This document shows, in pieces, positions 32,050-41,434 of a stretch of 64,000 nucleotides of DNA (positions are counted from its first letter, which is position 1; every line of letters begins with the position of its first letter). This DNA is from Prevotella sp. (GTDB lineage Bacteria; Bacteroidota; Bacteroidia; Bacteroidales; Bacteroidaceae), in NCBI GenBank assembly GCA_017460515.1, contig JAFUAY010000035.1:42553-106552 (forward strand). The letters are read 5' to 3'. Under the pieces are notes generated by a model, which did no database searches, had not been told where the DNA came from, and saw nothing but the letters and a program-made list of their open reading frames with translations. The translations under genes were made by a program, and so were the position numbers.

Positions 32050-32079
32050 AAAACATACAAATTCTTGACCTGTATAATT

Positions 32080-32120
32080 AATTAAGGTGGGAATGAAAAT
32101 TTTCCCACCTTAATTTATTT
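32080..32120 (+). terminator. Rho-independent terminator of the HMA/TonB-receptor operon
   Basis: AATTAAGGTGGGAA (32080-32093) pairs with TTCCCACCTTAATT (32102-32115) over an 8-nt loop, followed by T-rich bases. A strong 14-bp stem. Confidence 0.9.
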
Positions 32121-32138
32121 ATTCTGATATAAAATTTG

Positions 32139-32146
32139 TAACTTTG
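32139..32146 (+). promoter_or_regulatory. -7 box for the purH-mre operon
   Basis: TAACTTTG, an exact TAnnTTTG match followed by CAACCGC, 54 nt before the ATG at 32201. The preceding terminator insulates it. Confidence 0.65.
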
Positions 32147-32200
32147 CAACCGCTAAGACAGCAGAAACATTTTATAACGTTATAAGATAAATAATTCAAC

Positions 32201-32794
32201 ATGGCAGAAGCAAAGAAAATTAAGACTGCATTGATTTCCGTATTCCACAAAGACGGTTTGGATGAGTTACTGAAGAAGCTAAACGCAGAGGGCGTGAAAT
32301 TCATGTCAACTGGTGGCACGCAGACATTTATCGAATCATTAGGTTATGAGTGCCAGAAGGTTGAGGACGTAACCACCTATCCCTCAATACTTGGCGGTCG
32401 TGTGAAGACACTCCATCCAAAAGTGTTTGGAGGAATTCTGGGACGCCGCGACAACGAAGGTGATCGGGAGCAGATGGCAAAGTATGAAATTCCCGAAATC
32501 GACCTTGTCATCGTTGACCTTTATCCGTTTGAACAAACTGTTGCCAGCGGTGCTTCTGAAGCTGATATCATCGAGAAGATTGACATTGGCGGAATCTCGC
32601 TCATCCGTGCTGGAGCAAAGAATTTCAAGGATGTAGTCATCATTCCTTCAAAGGCTGAATACGGCGTACTGCTCGATATGCTGAACAAACAGGGAGCAGA
32701 GACAACCCTCGAACAGCGTAAGATGTTTGCTGCCCGTGCCTTTGGAGTAAGCTCTCATTACGACACTGCCATCCATAGTTGGTTTACAAAATAA
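32201..32794 (+). CDS. Standalone IMP cyclohydrolase (PurH N-terminal domain only)
   Basis: 197 residues corresponding to the MGS-like IMP cyclohydrolase half of PurH, which closes FAICAR to IMP, the last step of purine synthesis. Conserved blocks are visible: STGGTQTFIESLGY, LGGRVKTLHPKVFGGIL, DLYPFEQTV and IDIGGISLIRAGAKN. The protein stops after SSHYDTAIHSWF, where bifunctional PurH continues into the AICAR transformylase domain. No such domain follows: mreB starts 5 nt later. The transformylase must be encoded elsewhere. Confidence 0.92.
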   Translation: MAEAKKIKTALISVFHKDGLDELLKKLNAEGVKFMSTGGTQTFIESLGYECQKVEDVTTYPSILGGRVKTLHPKVFGGILGRRDNEGDREQMAKYEIPEIDLVIVDLYPFEQTVASGASEADIIEKIDIGGISLIRAGAKNFKDVVIIPSKAEYGVLLDMLNKQGAETTLEQRKMFAARAFGVSSHYDTAIHSWFTK

Positions 32795-32799
32795 GAAAT

Positions 32800-33822
32800 A
32801 TGGGATTTTTTAGTTTCCGACAAGAGCTGGCCATGGACCTTGGCACAGCAAATACGATTATCATCAGCGACGACAAAATTGTTGTCGATGAGCCTTCGGT
32901 AGTGGCACTTGACCGCCGTACGGATAAGATGATTGCCGTAGGCGAGAAGGCAAAGATGATGTATGAGAAGACGCATGACAATATACGAACCATTCGTCCG
33001 CTCCGTGACGGTGTGATTGCAGACTTCTCAGCCTGTGAGCAGATGATGCGAGGCTTGATCAAGATGGTACATTCTGGGCGTCATCTCTTCTCACCCTCCC
33101 TGCGCATGGTGATTGGAGTTCCTTCTGGTTCTACTGAAGTGGAGCTACGTGCTGTACGCGATTCTGCTGAACATGCTGACGGACGAGATGTGTACCTGAT
33201 CTTCGAACCTATGGCTGCCGCTATTGGTATCGGTATTGATGTGGAAGCACCTGAAGGCAATATGATTGTCGATATCGGTGGCGGTTCAACAGAGATTGCG
33301 GTCATCTCACTGGGAGGTATTGTCTCGAACAACTCCATCCGTACAGCTGGCGATGACCTGACAGCTGATATCCAGGAATATATGAGTCGTCAGCATAACG
33401 TGAAAGTTTCTGAACGTATGGCTGAACGTATCAAGATTGCCGTAGGATCGGCTCTTACCGACCTGGGCGATGAAGCTCCTGAAGATTATGTCGTTCACGG
33501 ACCTAATCGTATCACGGCATTACCGATGGAGGTACCTGTCTGCTATCAAGAAATTGCGCATTGTCTGGACAAGACCGTTGCTAAGATAGAGAACGCTGTG
33601 CTTTCGGCTCTTGAGAATACTCCTCCAGAGTTGTATGCCGATATTGTAAAGAACGGTATTTACCTTTCAGGAGGCGGTGCACTCTTACGTGGTCTTGACA
33701 AGCGTTTGGAGAGTAAGATCTGCATTCCATTCCACGTTCCCGAAGATCCTTTGCACTCAGTTGCCAAAGGTGCAGGTATCGCTTTGAAGAATGTAGACCA
33801 CTTCTCGTTCCTGATGAGATAA
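32800..33822 (+). CDS. mreB: Rod shape-determining actin homolog MreB
   Basis: 340 residues from ATG 32800 (MGFFSFRQELAMDLGTANT); an earlier in-frame start at 32779 would overlap the cyclohydrolase gene and lacks family similarity. Phosphate-1 motif DLGTANT, the EPMAAAIGIG segment and DIGGGSTEIAVISLGG are typical. It polymerises on the inner membrane and organises lateral wall synthesis with MreC, MreD, PBP2 and RodA, all encoded next in order. Confidence 0.97.
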   Translation: MGFFSFRQELAMDLGTANTIIISDDKIVVDEPSVVALDRRTDKMIAVGEKAKMMYEKTHDNIRTIRPLRDGVIADFSACEQMMRGLIKMVHSGRHLFSPSLRMVIGVPSGSTEVELRAVRDSAEHADGRDVYLIFEPMAAAIGIGIDVEAPEGNMIVDIGGGSTEIAVISLGGIVSNNSIRTAGDDLTADIQEYMSRQHNVKVSERMAERIKIAVGSALTDLGDEAPEDYVVHGPNRITALPMEVPVCYQEIAHCLDKTVAKIENAVLSALENTPPELYADIVKNGIYLSGGGALLRGLDKRLESKICIPFHVPEDPLHSVAKGAGIALKNVDHFSFLMR

Positions 33823-33836
33823 AAGCTGACGGGTGA

Positions 33837-34703
33837 ATGGAAAATCTTTGGAAGTTCCTCTCCCGACATTTCCACTGGCTGCTCTTCATTATTCTGGAGG
33901 CAGTCAGTGTTGTCATGCTGTTCAGCTACAACAGCTATCAGTCAAGTGTATGGATTTCATCTGCGAATCTCGTGGCAGGCAAAATCTACGAATGTCAGGC
34001 GGAGATAGAACAATTCTTTTCGCTGAACCAACAGAACGAACAACTATCACAGCACAATCTCATCCTGGAAAAGCAACTCGATATGCTGAGGACACGCTAC
34101 GAGAGATTATCGGGTGACACCATCGTGTTCCAGCAGGAAATGGAAAACCTGGACGACTATCAGCTCATACCGGCTAAAGTGGTATCGAACTCAGTGAATC
34201 AGCGCGACAATCTGATTACCATTAATAAAGGAAGTTCAGACGGAATTGAGACGGATATGGGAGTGCTTTGTGGCAACGGTATCGTAGGAGTTGTTTATCT
34301 GACAAGCCTACATTATGCTATCGTGATTCCAGCGCTGAACAATCGCTCACGCATCAGTTGTTCTATTCGTGGAACCGATTATTTCGGATATCTCACTTGG
34401 TCGGGTGGTGACCCCACAAGGGCTAATGTGGAAGATATTCCCCGTCATGCAAAATTCAAGAAAGGCGATTGGATTGAAACCAGCGGATATTCTTCTATCT
34501 TCCCGCACGGTATCTCGGTGGGAAGGATTGAGAAAATCTTCAACTCCCATGACGGCCTGTCTTATCGACTACAGGTTAGATTATCGACTGATTTCTCTTG
34601 TCTGAGAGATGTTTACGTGATAAACGATAAGAGCATGGCTGAGCGGATGCGACTGAAAGAAGCCGCTATCGACTCGCTGATGCTAACTCCTATTAAAGAG
34701 TAA
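33837..34703 (+). CDS. mreC: Rod shape-determining protein MreC
   Basis: 288 residues: one TM helix (about 16-34), a coiled coil (about 58-95, rich in Gln/Glu) and a periplasmic beta domain with GSSDGIETDMGVLCGNGIVG and the later RVSTDFSCLRDVYV-like segment. It links MreB to the periplasmic wall enzymes. It starts 14 nt after mreB. Confidence 0.94.
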   Translation: MENLWKFLSRHFHWLLFIILEAVSVVMLFSYNSYQSSVWISSANLVAGKIYECQAEIEQFFSLNQQNEQLSQHNLILEKQLDMLRTRYERLSGDTIVFQQEMENLDDYQLIPAKVVSNSVNQRDNLITINKGSSDGIETDMGVLCGNGIVGVVYLTSLHYAIVIPALNNRSRISCSIRGTDYFGYLTWSGGDPTRANVEDIPRHAKFKKGDWIETSGYSSIFPHGISVGRIEKIFNSHDGLSYRLQVRLSTDFSCLRDVYVINDKSMAERMRLKEAAIDSLMLTPIKE

Positions 34704-34707
34704 ATAC

Positions 34708-35205
34708 ATGACCATTGATACGCTGAAAAGACTGTCGTTTTTCCTGGTGCTCTGTTTAGCACAGGTATTGGTGCTGAACCGCATCCAGCTGTTCAACATG
34801 GCGACTCCATTGCTCTACGTATACTTCATCTTGACGTTTCCCGTTGGCTATCCGAAATGGGGACTTTTGCTGTGGAGCTTCACGATGGGACTCATTATCG
34901 ACACCTTTTCGAATACTCCAGGTGTTGCAAGTGCTTCATTAACCCTCATAGGTTGTATTCAGCCCTATCTGTTGTCGCTATTCCTTCCTCAGGAGGTTAA
35001 TGAGATGATGCATGTTTCAATCAAGACACTCGGATTGGGCAAGTTTTTTACCTATTCATTGCTTTCGGTATTCATCTTCTGTGTAGTATTCTTTTCACTC
35101 GAAGCTTTCACTTTCTTCAACTGGCAATATTGGCTGGGTAGTATTGTGGGGAGTACAATCCTTACGATCATGCTTGTAATGGCATTCCAAAGTTGGAAAG
35201 AATAG
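34708..35205 (+). CDS. mreD: Rod shape-determining protein MreD
   Basis: 165 residues with about five TM helices. The family is poorly conserved, but size, topology, the FNMATPLLYVYFILTFP segment and the position 4 nt after mreC and upstream of mrdA support the call. Confidence 0.9.
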   Translation: MTIDTLKRLSFFLVLCLAQVLVLNRIQLFNMATPLLYVYFILTFPVGYPKWGLLLWSFTMGLIIDTFSNTPGVASASLTLIGCIQPYLLSLFLPQEVNEMMHVSIKTLGLGKFFTYSLLSVFIFCVVFFSLEAFTFFNWQYWLGSIVGSTILTIMLVMAFQSWKE

Positions 35206-35245
35206 CTTTCGTACCTTCTACTTATTACTCCATACTATTTTGCTC

Positions 35246-37093
35246 ATGATAGATTACGGGTTGGAAAATAGGCGTTACGTTATTGGCGGTATAGCTGTCA
35301 TGATTGTGGTGATCTATATCATCCGGTTGTTTACCCTCCAACTCATGAGTGACGACTATAAGAAGAATGCCGACTCAAATGCATTCCTAAAAAAAGTAGA
35401 CTTCCCCTCACGTGGTATCATCAGAGACAGAAATGGACAACTGTTGGTATTCAATCAGCCTGCTTATGATATTATGGTAGTAATGAATGAGGCCCGTGAC
35501 CATCTGGACACACTGGAGTTCTGTCAGACTTTGGGTATTACCCGCGAGGAGTTCAATACAAGAATGGCCAGTATCAAGGACCGACAGCGTAATCCTGGCT
35601 ACTCCCGCTTTACGCAGCAAATGTTCATGAACCAGCTATCAGACAAGGACTTTTCAGTCTTTCAAGAGAAGATGTACCGTTTTCCGGGCTTCTATATCCA
35701 ACGACGCACCATTCGTCAATATCAGTATCCTTATGCAGCTCATGTATTGGGCGATATTGCCGAAGTATCACCTGCTGATATTGAAGCTGACAACTATTAT
35801 CAGCCAGGCGACTATATTGGTAAACTGGGTGTTGAACGCAGTTATGAGAAGCAGTTACGTGGTGAAAAGGGTATTCAGATCTTGCTCCGTGATGCTCATG
35901 GGCGCGTCAAAGGTAGCTACCAGAATGGCGCTTTCGACCGTCGACCTGTTCCAGGAAAAGATCTGACATTGGGTATTGACTACCGCCTGCAAGCCTTAGG
36001 CGAGCGACTAATGGAAGGAAAGATTGGTAGTATCGTTGCTATTGAACCACAGACAGGCGAGGTGCTCTGCATGGTAAGTTCTCCTTCTTACGACCCTCGA
36101 TTGATGGTTGGACGCAAACGTGCCAAGAGCCATCGTGAACTGAGCAGAGATACTTGGAAGCCTCTATTGAATCGCAGTATCATGGGACAGTATCCGCCAG
36201 GTTCTACCTTCAAGACATCACAAGGTCTGACCTTTCTCTCTGAAGGTATCATCACCCCACAGACACCTTATCCCTGTTCTCACGGTTTCATTTTCAAGGG
36301 GTTGCGAGTTGGCTGTCACGGTCATGCAGCTCCGCTACCGCTGATACCAGCTCTATCCACCTCTTGTAACGGATTCTTCTGTTGGGGACTCTACTACATG
36401 ATTGGCAACAAGAAATACGGTTCTGTCCAGAATGCGATGAACATTTGGCGTGACTATATGGTATCAATGGGATTTGGCTACCGGTTAGGGATAGATTTGC
36501 CTGGTGAGAAAAGAGGCTTGATTCCTAACGCGGAATTCTACGACAGAGCCTATAAGGGTTCATGGAACGGACTGACCATTATATCTATCAGCATCGGACA
36601 GGGTGAGGTGAACCTGACACCCCTCCAGATTGCGAACCTTGGTGCTACCATTGCGAACCGAGGATATTATATTACTCCCCACGTAGTAAAGAAAGTGGAA
36701 GGCGAAAAGCTCGATACTGCTTATACCACGCGTCACTATACAAGAGCCACACGTGAGAGTTACGACTATGTCGTACAAGGTATGCGAGCATCAGCTTTGG
36801 GCGGTACTTGTCACGAGTTGTCTCGATATGATTTCGAAGCTTGCGGAAAGACTGGTACAGCACAGAACCGCGGACACGACCATTCTGTTTTCATGGGCTT
36901 TGCTCCGATGAACGACCCAAAGATTGCAATAGCTGTCTATGTGGAGAACGGTGGTTGGGGTGCTACCTACGGTGTTCCCATTGGTGGATTGCTCATGGAG
37001 CAATACTTGCACGGAGAGCTTTCTGAAGCTTCTGAAGCAAAAGCTACTGCCATTCAAGAGAAGAGAATTAACTACGGTAGCGATGCTAGATGA
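35246..37093 (+). CDS. mrdA: Penicillin-binding protein 2 (elongasome transpeptidase)
   Basis: 615 residues from ATG 35246 (MIDYGLENRRYVIGG); a TTG at 35240 is in frame but less likely. One TM anchor (about 12-32), a dimerisation domain and a transpeptidase domain. Active-site motifs are SxxK in GSTFKTS, SxN as STSCNGF and KTG in CGKTGTAQNRG. It cross-links peptidoglycan during cell elongation with RodA. Confidence 0.95.
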   Translation: MIDYGLENRRYVIGGIAVMIVVIYIIRLFTLQLMSDDYKKNADSNAFLKKVDFPSRGIIRDRNGQLLVFNQPAYDIMVVMNEARDHLDTLEFCQTLGITREEFNTRMASIKDRQRNPGYSRFTQQMFMNQLSDKDFSVFQEKMYRFPGFYIQRRTIRQYQYPYAAHVLGDIAEVSPADIEADNYYQPGDYIGKLGVERSYEKQLRGEKGIQILLRDAHGRVKGSYQNGAFDRRPVPGKDLTLGIDYRLQALGERLMEGKIGSIVAIEPQTGEVLCMVSSPSYDPRLMVGRKRAKSHRELSRDTWKPLLNRSIMGQYPPGSTFKTSQGLTFLSEGIITPQTPYPCSHGFIFKGLRVGCHGHAAPLPLIPALSTSCNGFFCWGLYYMIGNKKYGSVQNAMNIWRDYMVSMGFGYRLGIDLPGEKRGLIPNAEFYDRAYKGSWNGLTIISISIGQGEVNLTPLQIANLGATIANRGYYITPHVVKKVEGEKLDTAYTTRHYTRATRESYDYVVQGMRASALGGTCHELSRYDFEACGKTGTAQNRGHDHSVFMGFAPMNDPKIAIAVYVENGGWGATYGVPIGGLLMEQYLHGELSEASEAKATAIQEKRINYGSDAR

Positions 37094-37138
37094 TAGATGA
37101 AAGACTTTAGTTGAAAAAAAAGAATCTGTAAAGCGAAT

Positions 37139-38611
37139 ATGTACAACGAAAGCGGAAATAGGAAGGAACAGGGCGTTCTTCGCTCGATAGATTGGTGGAC
37201 GATTATGATTTATATCGCCCTCCTTACTTTCGGATGGATTAGCGTCTGCGGTGCCAGCTATACTTATGGTGAGACGGATTTATTCTCACTATCCACTCGA
37301 TCGGGTATGCAGATCGTATGGATTGGAACCTCGCTATTGCTGGGACTTGTTTTACTATTACTTGATGACCGTTTCTACGATACGTTTGCCTATGTGCTGT
37401 TTGCGTTCTTCCTGATTCTGCTGTTTGCCACTATCTTCAATCCTCATAGCATCAAGGGTTCCCGATCGTGGTTGGTATTGGGACCGTTACGACTTCAGCC
37501 AGCTGAGTTTGCAAAATTTGCTACAGCGTTGGCACTGGCAAAGTTCATGAGTAAATACGGGTATAATATTCATGGATGGAAAGACTTCCTTTCAACGCTG
37601 GCCGTTATCTTCATCCCAATGTTGTTCATCGTCATGCAACGCGAGACGGGATCAGCATTGGTCTATCTTAGCTTTTTCCTTGTGCTCTATCGGGAAGGAA
37701 TGACTGGCAGCATTCTGTTTACTGGTGTTGCGATGGTCTTATATTTTGTGGTAGGCATCCGGTATGCTGAAGTGCCGCTCTTCGAAACACCCACTTCTGT
37801 TGGAAAATTTGTTGTGTTACTACTCATACAAATCTTCTCTGGTGCGATGGTATGGATATTCTGTCAGCGCCAGAAAGATTCTTTCCGAATATTAGAGGCA
37901 TGCGTTGGCATAACGCTGATAGCTCTTTTAGTCAATATTTTTATTTTGCCGTTCGATATGTTCTGGCTTCAAGTAGGTATGACGGTGTTCTTGATGTTCT
38001 ACCTCATCTGGCAAGCCTTGAACACTCGTATCTACAACTATCTTTGGATAGCTCTCTTCGCGCTTGGTTCCGTATTGTTTTTTAATACTGCCGACTATGC
38101 GCTGAATAATATCTTGGAACCTCACCAACGAACGCGTATTAACGTGCTATTGGGGTTGGAAGAAGACTTGCGAGGAGCTGGTTATAATGTTCATCAGAGT
38201 GAGATTGCCATCGGATCAGGAGGTCTGGAGGGTAAAGGCTTTTTGAATGGTACGCAGACAAAGTTGAAATATGTGCCTGAACAAGATACTGACTTTATTT
38301 TTTGTACGGTAGGAGAGGAGGAAGGTTTTGTAGGTGCTGCAGGCGTACTGCTACTGTTCTTGTCATTGATTCTTCGTCTGATTCATCTGGCAGAGCGACA
38401 GATAAGTACCTTCGGAAGGGTCTACGGCTATTGTGTGCTGTCCATTTTCTTATTCCACATTTTTATCAATGTGGGAATGGTGTTAGGATTGACGCCAGTT
38501 ATTGGTATTCCGCTACCGTTCTTCAGTTATGGCGGATCTTCGCTTTGGGGATTTACCTTCCTACTCTTCATATTCCTCCGCATCGATGCTGGCAGGCGCA
38601 TGAAGCGTTAA
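37139..38611 (+). CDS. rodA: SEDS peptidoglycan polymerase RodA
   Basis: 490 residues with about ten TM helices, longer than E. coli RodA because of extra central helices seen in Bacteroidetes. SEDS motifs are GSRSWLVLGPLRLQPAEFAK, the QSEIAIGSGGLEGKG-like loop and PFFSYGGSSLWGF. It polymerises glycan strands with PBP2. The last 51 bp overlap, tail to tail, the 3' end of gldH on the other strand. Confidence 0.95.
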   Translation: MYNESGNRKEQGVLRSIDWWTIMIYIALLTFGWISVCGASYTYGETDLFSLSTRSGMQIVWIGTSLLLGLVLLLLDDRFYDTFAYVLFAFFLILLFATIFNPHSIKGSRSWLVLGPLRLQPAEFAKFATALALAKFMSKYGYNIHGWKDFLSTLAVIFIPMLFIVMQRETGSALVYLSFFLVLYREGMTGSILFTGVAMVLYFVVGIRYAEVPLFETPTSVGKFVVLLLIQIFSGAMVWIFCQRQKDSFRILEACVGITLIALLVNIFILPFDMFWLQVGMTVFLMFYLIWQALNTRIYNYLWIALFALGSVLFFNTADYALNNILEPHQRTRINVLLGLEEDLRGAGYNVHQSEIAIGSGGLEGKGFLNGTQTKLKYVPEQDTDFIFCTVGEEEGFVGAAGVLLLFLSLILRLIHLAERQISTFGRVYGYCVLSIFLFHIFINVGMVLGLTPVIGIPLPFFSYGGSSLWGFTFLLFIFLRIDAGRRMKR

Positions 38612-39076
38612 GGACAATCCCAACCCCATAATACCAGGCAAATGTTCTTTGCGCATATAGTGAGTCATTCTGATACTGAGGGAGTCTCCTTTATGGAGCC
38701 ACAGTTCTTTTAATGTTGCCTGATAGTCTTTTAAGTTCAATCCCTTTCCCAGGTTGTTTCCTTCCGTGTCAGTTACATGGAAGGTGACGGTATCCATCCG
38801 TATTCGACCTTCTGGCAGTACTTTTTGACGTATAACTACAACAAGTTCCGTAAATGGATATTCGCTGTTGGCTCGAAGGGAAATCTTTTCTGAATAGCTT
38901 CCTTCTGTTTTCACGGGGGGAACGTTATAATAGAGCGTGTCTGTCTGTTCCCATCCCTGCTCATTCAGAGGCCTTAGCTCATAATGACTATATATGGTAT
39001 TACGGTTGCAGCCGATGAAAATCAGCGCAACCGTAAAGACCAATAATATCAATATGTGCCTATTGCTCTGTCTCAT
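38561..39076 (-). CDS. gldH: Gliding-motility-type lipoprotein GldH
   Basis: 171 residues from ATG 39076 (MRQSNRHILILLV); a longer frame reaches 39223 but runs through ricT. The lipoprotein signal ends in IFIGC. The beta-rich body (YELRPLNEQGWEQTDTLYYN, then PFTELVVVIRQKV) fits GldH. GldH is required for gliding in Flavobacterium, yet non-gliding Bacteroidales keep it, where its role is unclear. It overlaps ricT by 17 bp upstream and rodA by 51 bp at its 3' end. Confidence 0.88.
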   Translation of the reverse strand: MRQSNRHILILLVFTVALIFIGCNRNTIYSHYELRPLNEQGWEQTDTLYYNVPPVKTEGSYSEKISLRANSEYPFTELVVVIRQKVLPEGRIRMDTVTFHVTDTEGNNLGKGLNLKDYQATLKELWLHKGDSLSIRMTHYMRKEHLPGIMGLGLSLTLHAPASIDAEEYEE

Positions 39077-40214
39077 AATTCTGTTCTTGTTGGCCTTCTT
39101 GAGACTTCTGCTTTTTTCCTTGTGGCTTTTTTTTCTTCTTTTTCTTTGTTTTATCAAAGCGAGTGATACTATCGCCTGCGAGCAGGTCGACGGGTACTTT
39201 CTGTTCTTTCTGATGCTCTTCATGCAGCAGCGATTCAGGTTTCTCTCCGCGACGGTTCATTTCAATAATCTCCTTGGCTCGCTCAGCGGTAATGGTTTCA
39301 AGATTAGCAGCCATTCGCTTGTCGGTACTATAAGTAATAAGACCTGCCAAGATATCGCGCTTGAACAGATAATAGTCGGAGTCGAGCGTTTGCAGTACGA
39401 TATCACTATTGGGCATCTTCTTGCCAGCCTCTATATAGTCATCGACCTCGTAGTTCAGACAGCATTTCAATTTGGCACACATTCCTGCCAACTTCTGCGG
39501 ATTCAGCGAGATATCCTGATAGCGGGCAGCACTCGTAGAAACAGAGACGAAATTCTTCATCCATGTAGCACAGCAGAGCTCACGTCCACAAGGGCCTGTT
39601 CCACCTATACGACCAGCCTCCTGACGTGCTCCAATCTGTTTCATCTCGATTCGCACGTGGAAAGCAGCAGCCAGGTCTTTGATGAGCTGTCGGAAGTCAA
39701 CGCGTTCGTCGGCAATATAGTAGAAAATTGCTTTTTGTCCGTCGCCTTGATATTCCACATCGCCGATTTTCATCTGAAGTCCCAGACGCTTCGCAATCTC
39801 GCGGCTCTCAATCATCGTAGCATGTTCACGCGCCTTTGCCTCGTGATATTTGTCCATATCAATCTGGCGAACCAAACGATATACTCGCTTGATATCCTCA
39901 GCCGATTTCAGATTAGCTTTCTTGATCTGAGTTTTTACTAATCTGCCTGTCAGCGTAACCACACCGATATCATGTCCTGGACTTGCCTCTACAGCAACGA
40001 TGTCACCTTTCTTCAATGGCAAGTTGTTCACGTTGTGATAATAGCCTTTTCGAGTATGCTTAAACTGAACTTCAACCAAATCGGTCGACTCGGCATTCCC
40101 AGGTACATCAGCCAACCAGTCGTAGGTGTTCAGCTGGCGATCCTGTCGTCCGATGGCAGCGCGGCAAAGTCCGCGGTCGCAACCTGTACGTATTTCGAGA
40201 TCTTTCTTCTCCAT
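39060..40214 (-). CDS. PSP1-domain protein (RicT/YaaT-like)
   Basis: 384 residues. The PSP1 core includes HDIGVVTLTG, the VDFRQLIKDLAAAFHVRIEM segment and the cysteine-rich RIGGTGPCGRELCCATW plus AGMCAKLKCCLNYE. In Bacillus the homolog (RicT) is part of a complex carrying [4Fe-4S] clusters that affects RNA processing. N-terminal GCDRGLC adds two more Cys. The C-terminus is a Lys/Gln-rich tail. It lies between holB and gldH, a conserved Bacteroidetes order. Confidence 0.88.
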   Translation of the reverse strand: MEKKDLEIRTGCDRGLCRAAIGRQDRQLNTYDWLADVPGNAESTDLVEVQFKHTRKGYYHNVNNLPLKKGDIVAVEASPGHDIGVVTLTGRLVKTQIKKANLKSAEDIKRVYRLVRQIDMDKYHEAKAREHATMIESREIAKRLGLQMKIGDVEYQGDGQKAIFYYIADERVDFRQLIKDLAAAFHVRIEMKQIGARQEAGRIGGTGPCGRELCCATWMKNFVSVSTSAARYQDISLNPQKLAGMCAKLKCCLNYEVDDYIEAGKKMPNSDIVLQTLDSDYYLFKRDILAGLITYSTDKRMAANLETITAERAKEIIEMNRRGEKPESLLHEEHQKEQKVPVDLLAGDSITRFDKTKKKKKKKPQGKKQKSQEGQQEQNYETEQ

Positions 40215-40252
40215 TTTTTATTTGACGTTATGTCTTTTATTTCATTGTATTG

Positions 40253-41410
40253 TTATTTCTGTAGTAATAGCACGATCATTTGCAGGGCAAAGTCGAAGAA
40301 CACAATTCTCGCCGTAGCGTTCTGTCCGATATCTCGGATAGCTCGATTGGTCAGATCGTATATGGACAGCACATTGCCTTCGTTGACGAAGCGTGCAAAG
40401 TTCTTGGCGAAGTCCTCTTCCTGCCGGGTCATATAGCAGAGCTCCTGCTGCTTGAAGTTGTACATGAAGTTCTCACGCGTCAGTCGGAGGAAGAACTCCA
40501 GGAATCTTTTCTGTTTCTCACGTCCAAATGAAGCCATCGTATCGCTCCATTTTCTGAGGTCTCTCACCCTTCGCTGGTAAGCCAGTCGCATCAGCATGAT
40601 AAACATGTCGAGGAACTGCTCATTCTCGGTACCCACCTTCAATTCCTGAAGGGCTTTCAGCCAAGAGCCATTGGCCAACCGAGAGATTCTGCGGGCATCC
40701 TCTTCACCAATGCCCTGTTTTTCTACAAGTGCTTTGCTGATGCTTTCGCTGTCAATTCGTTTTACGTCAATACGTTGCACTCTGCTTCTGATGGTCTCCA
40801 AGAGCTTGTCAGGCTCTTCAGATATCATGATGAAAACAGTCTGCTGTGGTGGCTCTTCTATGAGTTTCAGCAGTTTATTGGCACAGGCGATATTCATTCG
40901 TTCGGGCATCCAGATAATGCTGACCTTATAGCCGCCTTGACTGGATTTTAACGATAACTTTCTGACCAACTCATCACTTTCGCCTGCGGTAATGATGGCT
41001 TGTTGGTTCTCAGCACCTACGGCTTCCATCCAATCATCCATTCCGAAGTAGGGTGATGTGGTCATCAACTGACGCCATTCAGCAATAAAATCATCACTGA
41101 TAGGCATGTGGGTCGACCCCATGGAGGGCAGTTTGATAGTAGGGAAGGTGAAATGCAGATCTGGATGCTCCAGCTTTTTGAGCATTGGATGTTCGGCAGG
41201 TTCTACCGGTTCTCCGAACATAGAGGGCTGTGCAGCTTGCTGTTCTGCTTTTTTTGAGAGCAGATAGCAGCCAAAGGCAGTAGCCAATGCCTTCTTTCCG
41301 ACACCCTGCGGTCCGCAAAGCATAAGGGCATGGGGCAGACGATTCTCGTTTACCATCTGCATGAGGCGTTCTTTTACCTCTTCCTGACCTATAACTTCAT
41401 TAAACTTCAC
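40253..41410 (-). CDS. holB: DNA polymerase III delta' subunit, lacking the zinc-binding cysteines
   Basis: 385 residues of the AAA+ clamp-loader family. The N-terminus MKFNEVIGQEEVKERLMQM and P-loop GPQGVGKKALA are normal, as are the IIWMPERMNIACANKLLKLIEEPP and RSRVQ segments. The zinc module that normally follows the P-loop (four Cys before the HPDLHF motif) is replaced by a Cys-free stretch, AEQQAAQPSMFGEPVEPAEH. It loads the sliding clamp with DnaX and delta. It is followed by ricT after 38 nt. Confidence 0.92.
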   Translation of the reverse strand: MKFNEVIGQEEVKERLMQMVNENRLPHALMLCGPQGVGKKALATAFGCYLLSKKAEQQAAQPSMFGEPVEPAEHPMLKKLEHPDLHFTFPTIKLPSMGSTHMPISDDFIAEWRQLMTTSPYFGMDDWMEAVGAENQQAIITAGESDELVRKLSLKSSQGGYKVSIIWMPERMNIACANKLLKLIEEPPQQTVFIMISEEPDKLLETIRSRVQRIDVKRIDSESISKALVEKQGIGEEDARRISRLANGSWLKALQELKVGTENEQFLDMFIMLMRLAYQRRVRDLRKWSDTMASFGREKQKRFLEFFLRLTRENFMYNFKQQELCYMTRQEEDFAKNFARFVNEGNVLSIYDLTNRAIRDIGQNATARIVFFDFALQMIVLLLQK

Positions 41411-41434
41411 CTCTTATTAATATATAAAACGAAA

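Noticed and set aside
38994-39941. 315-codon plus-strand frame with hydrophobic start
   Set aside because: Antisense to ricT and gldH; the hydrophobic start is the complement of the Lys-rich tail codons of ricT.
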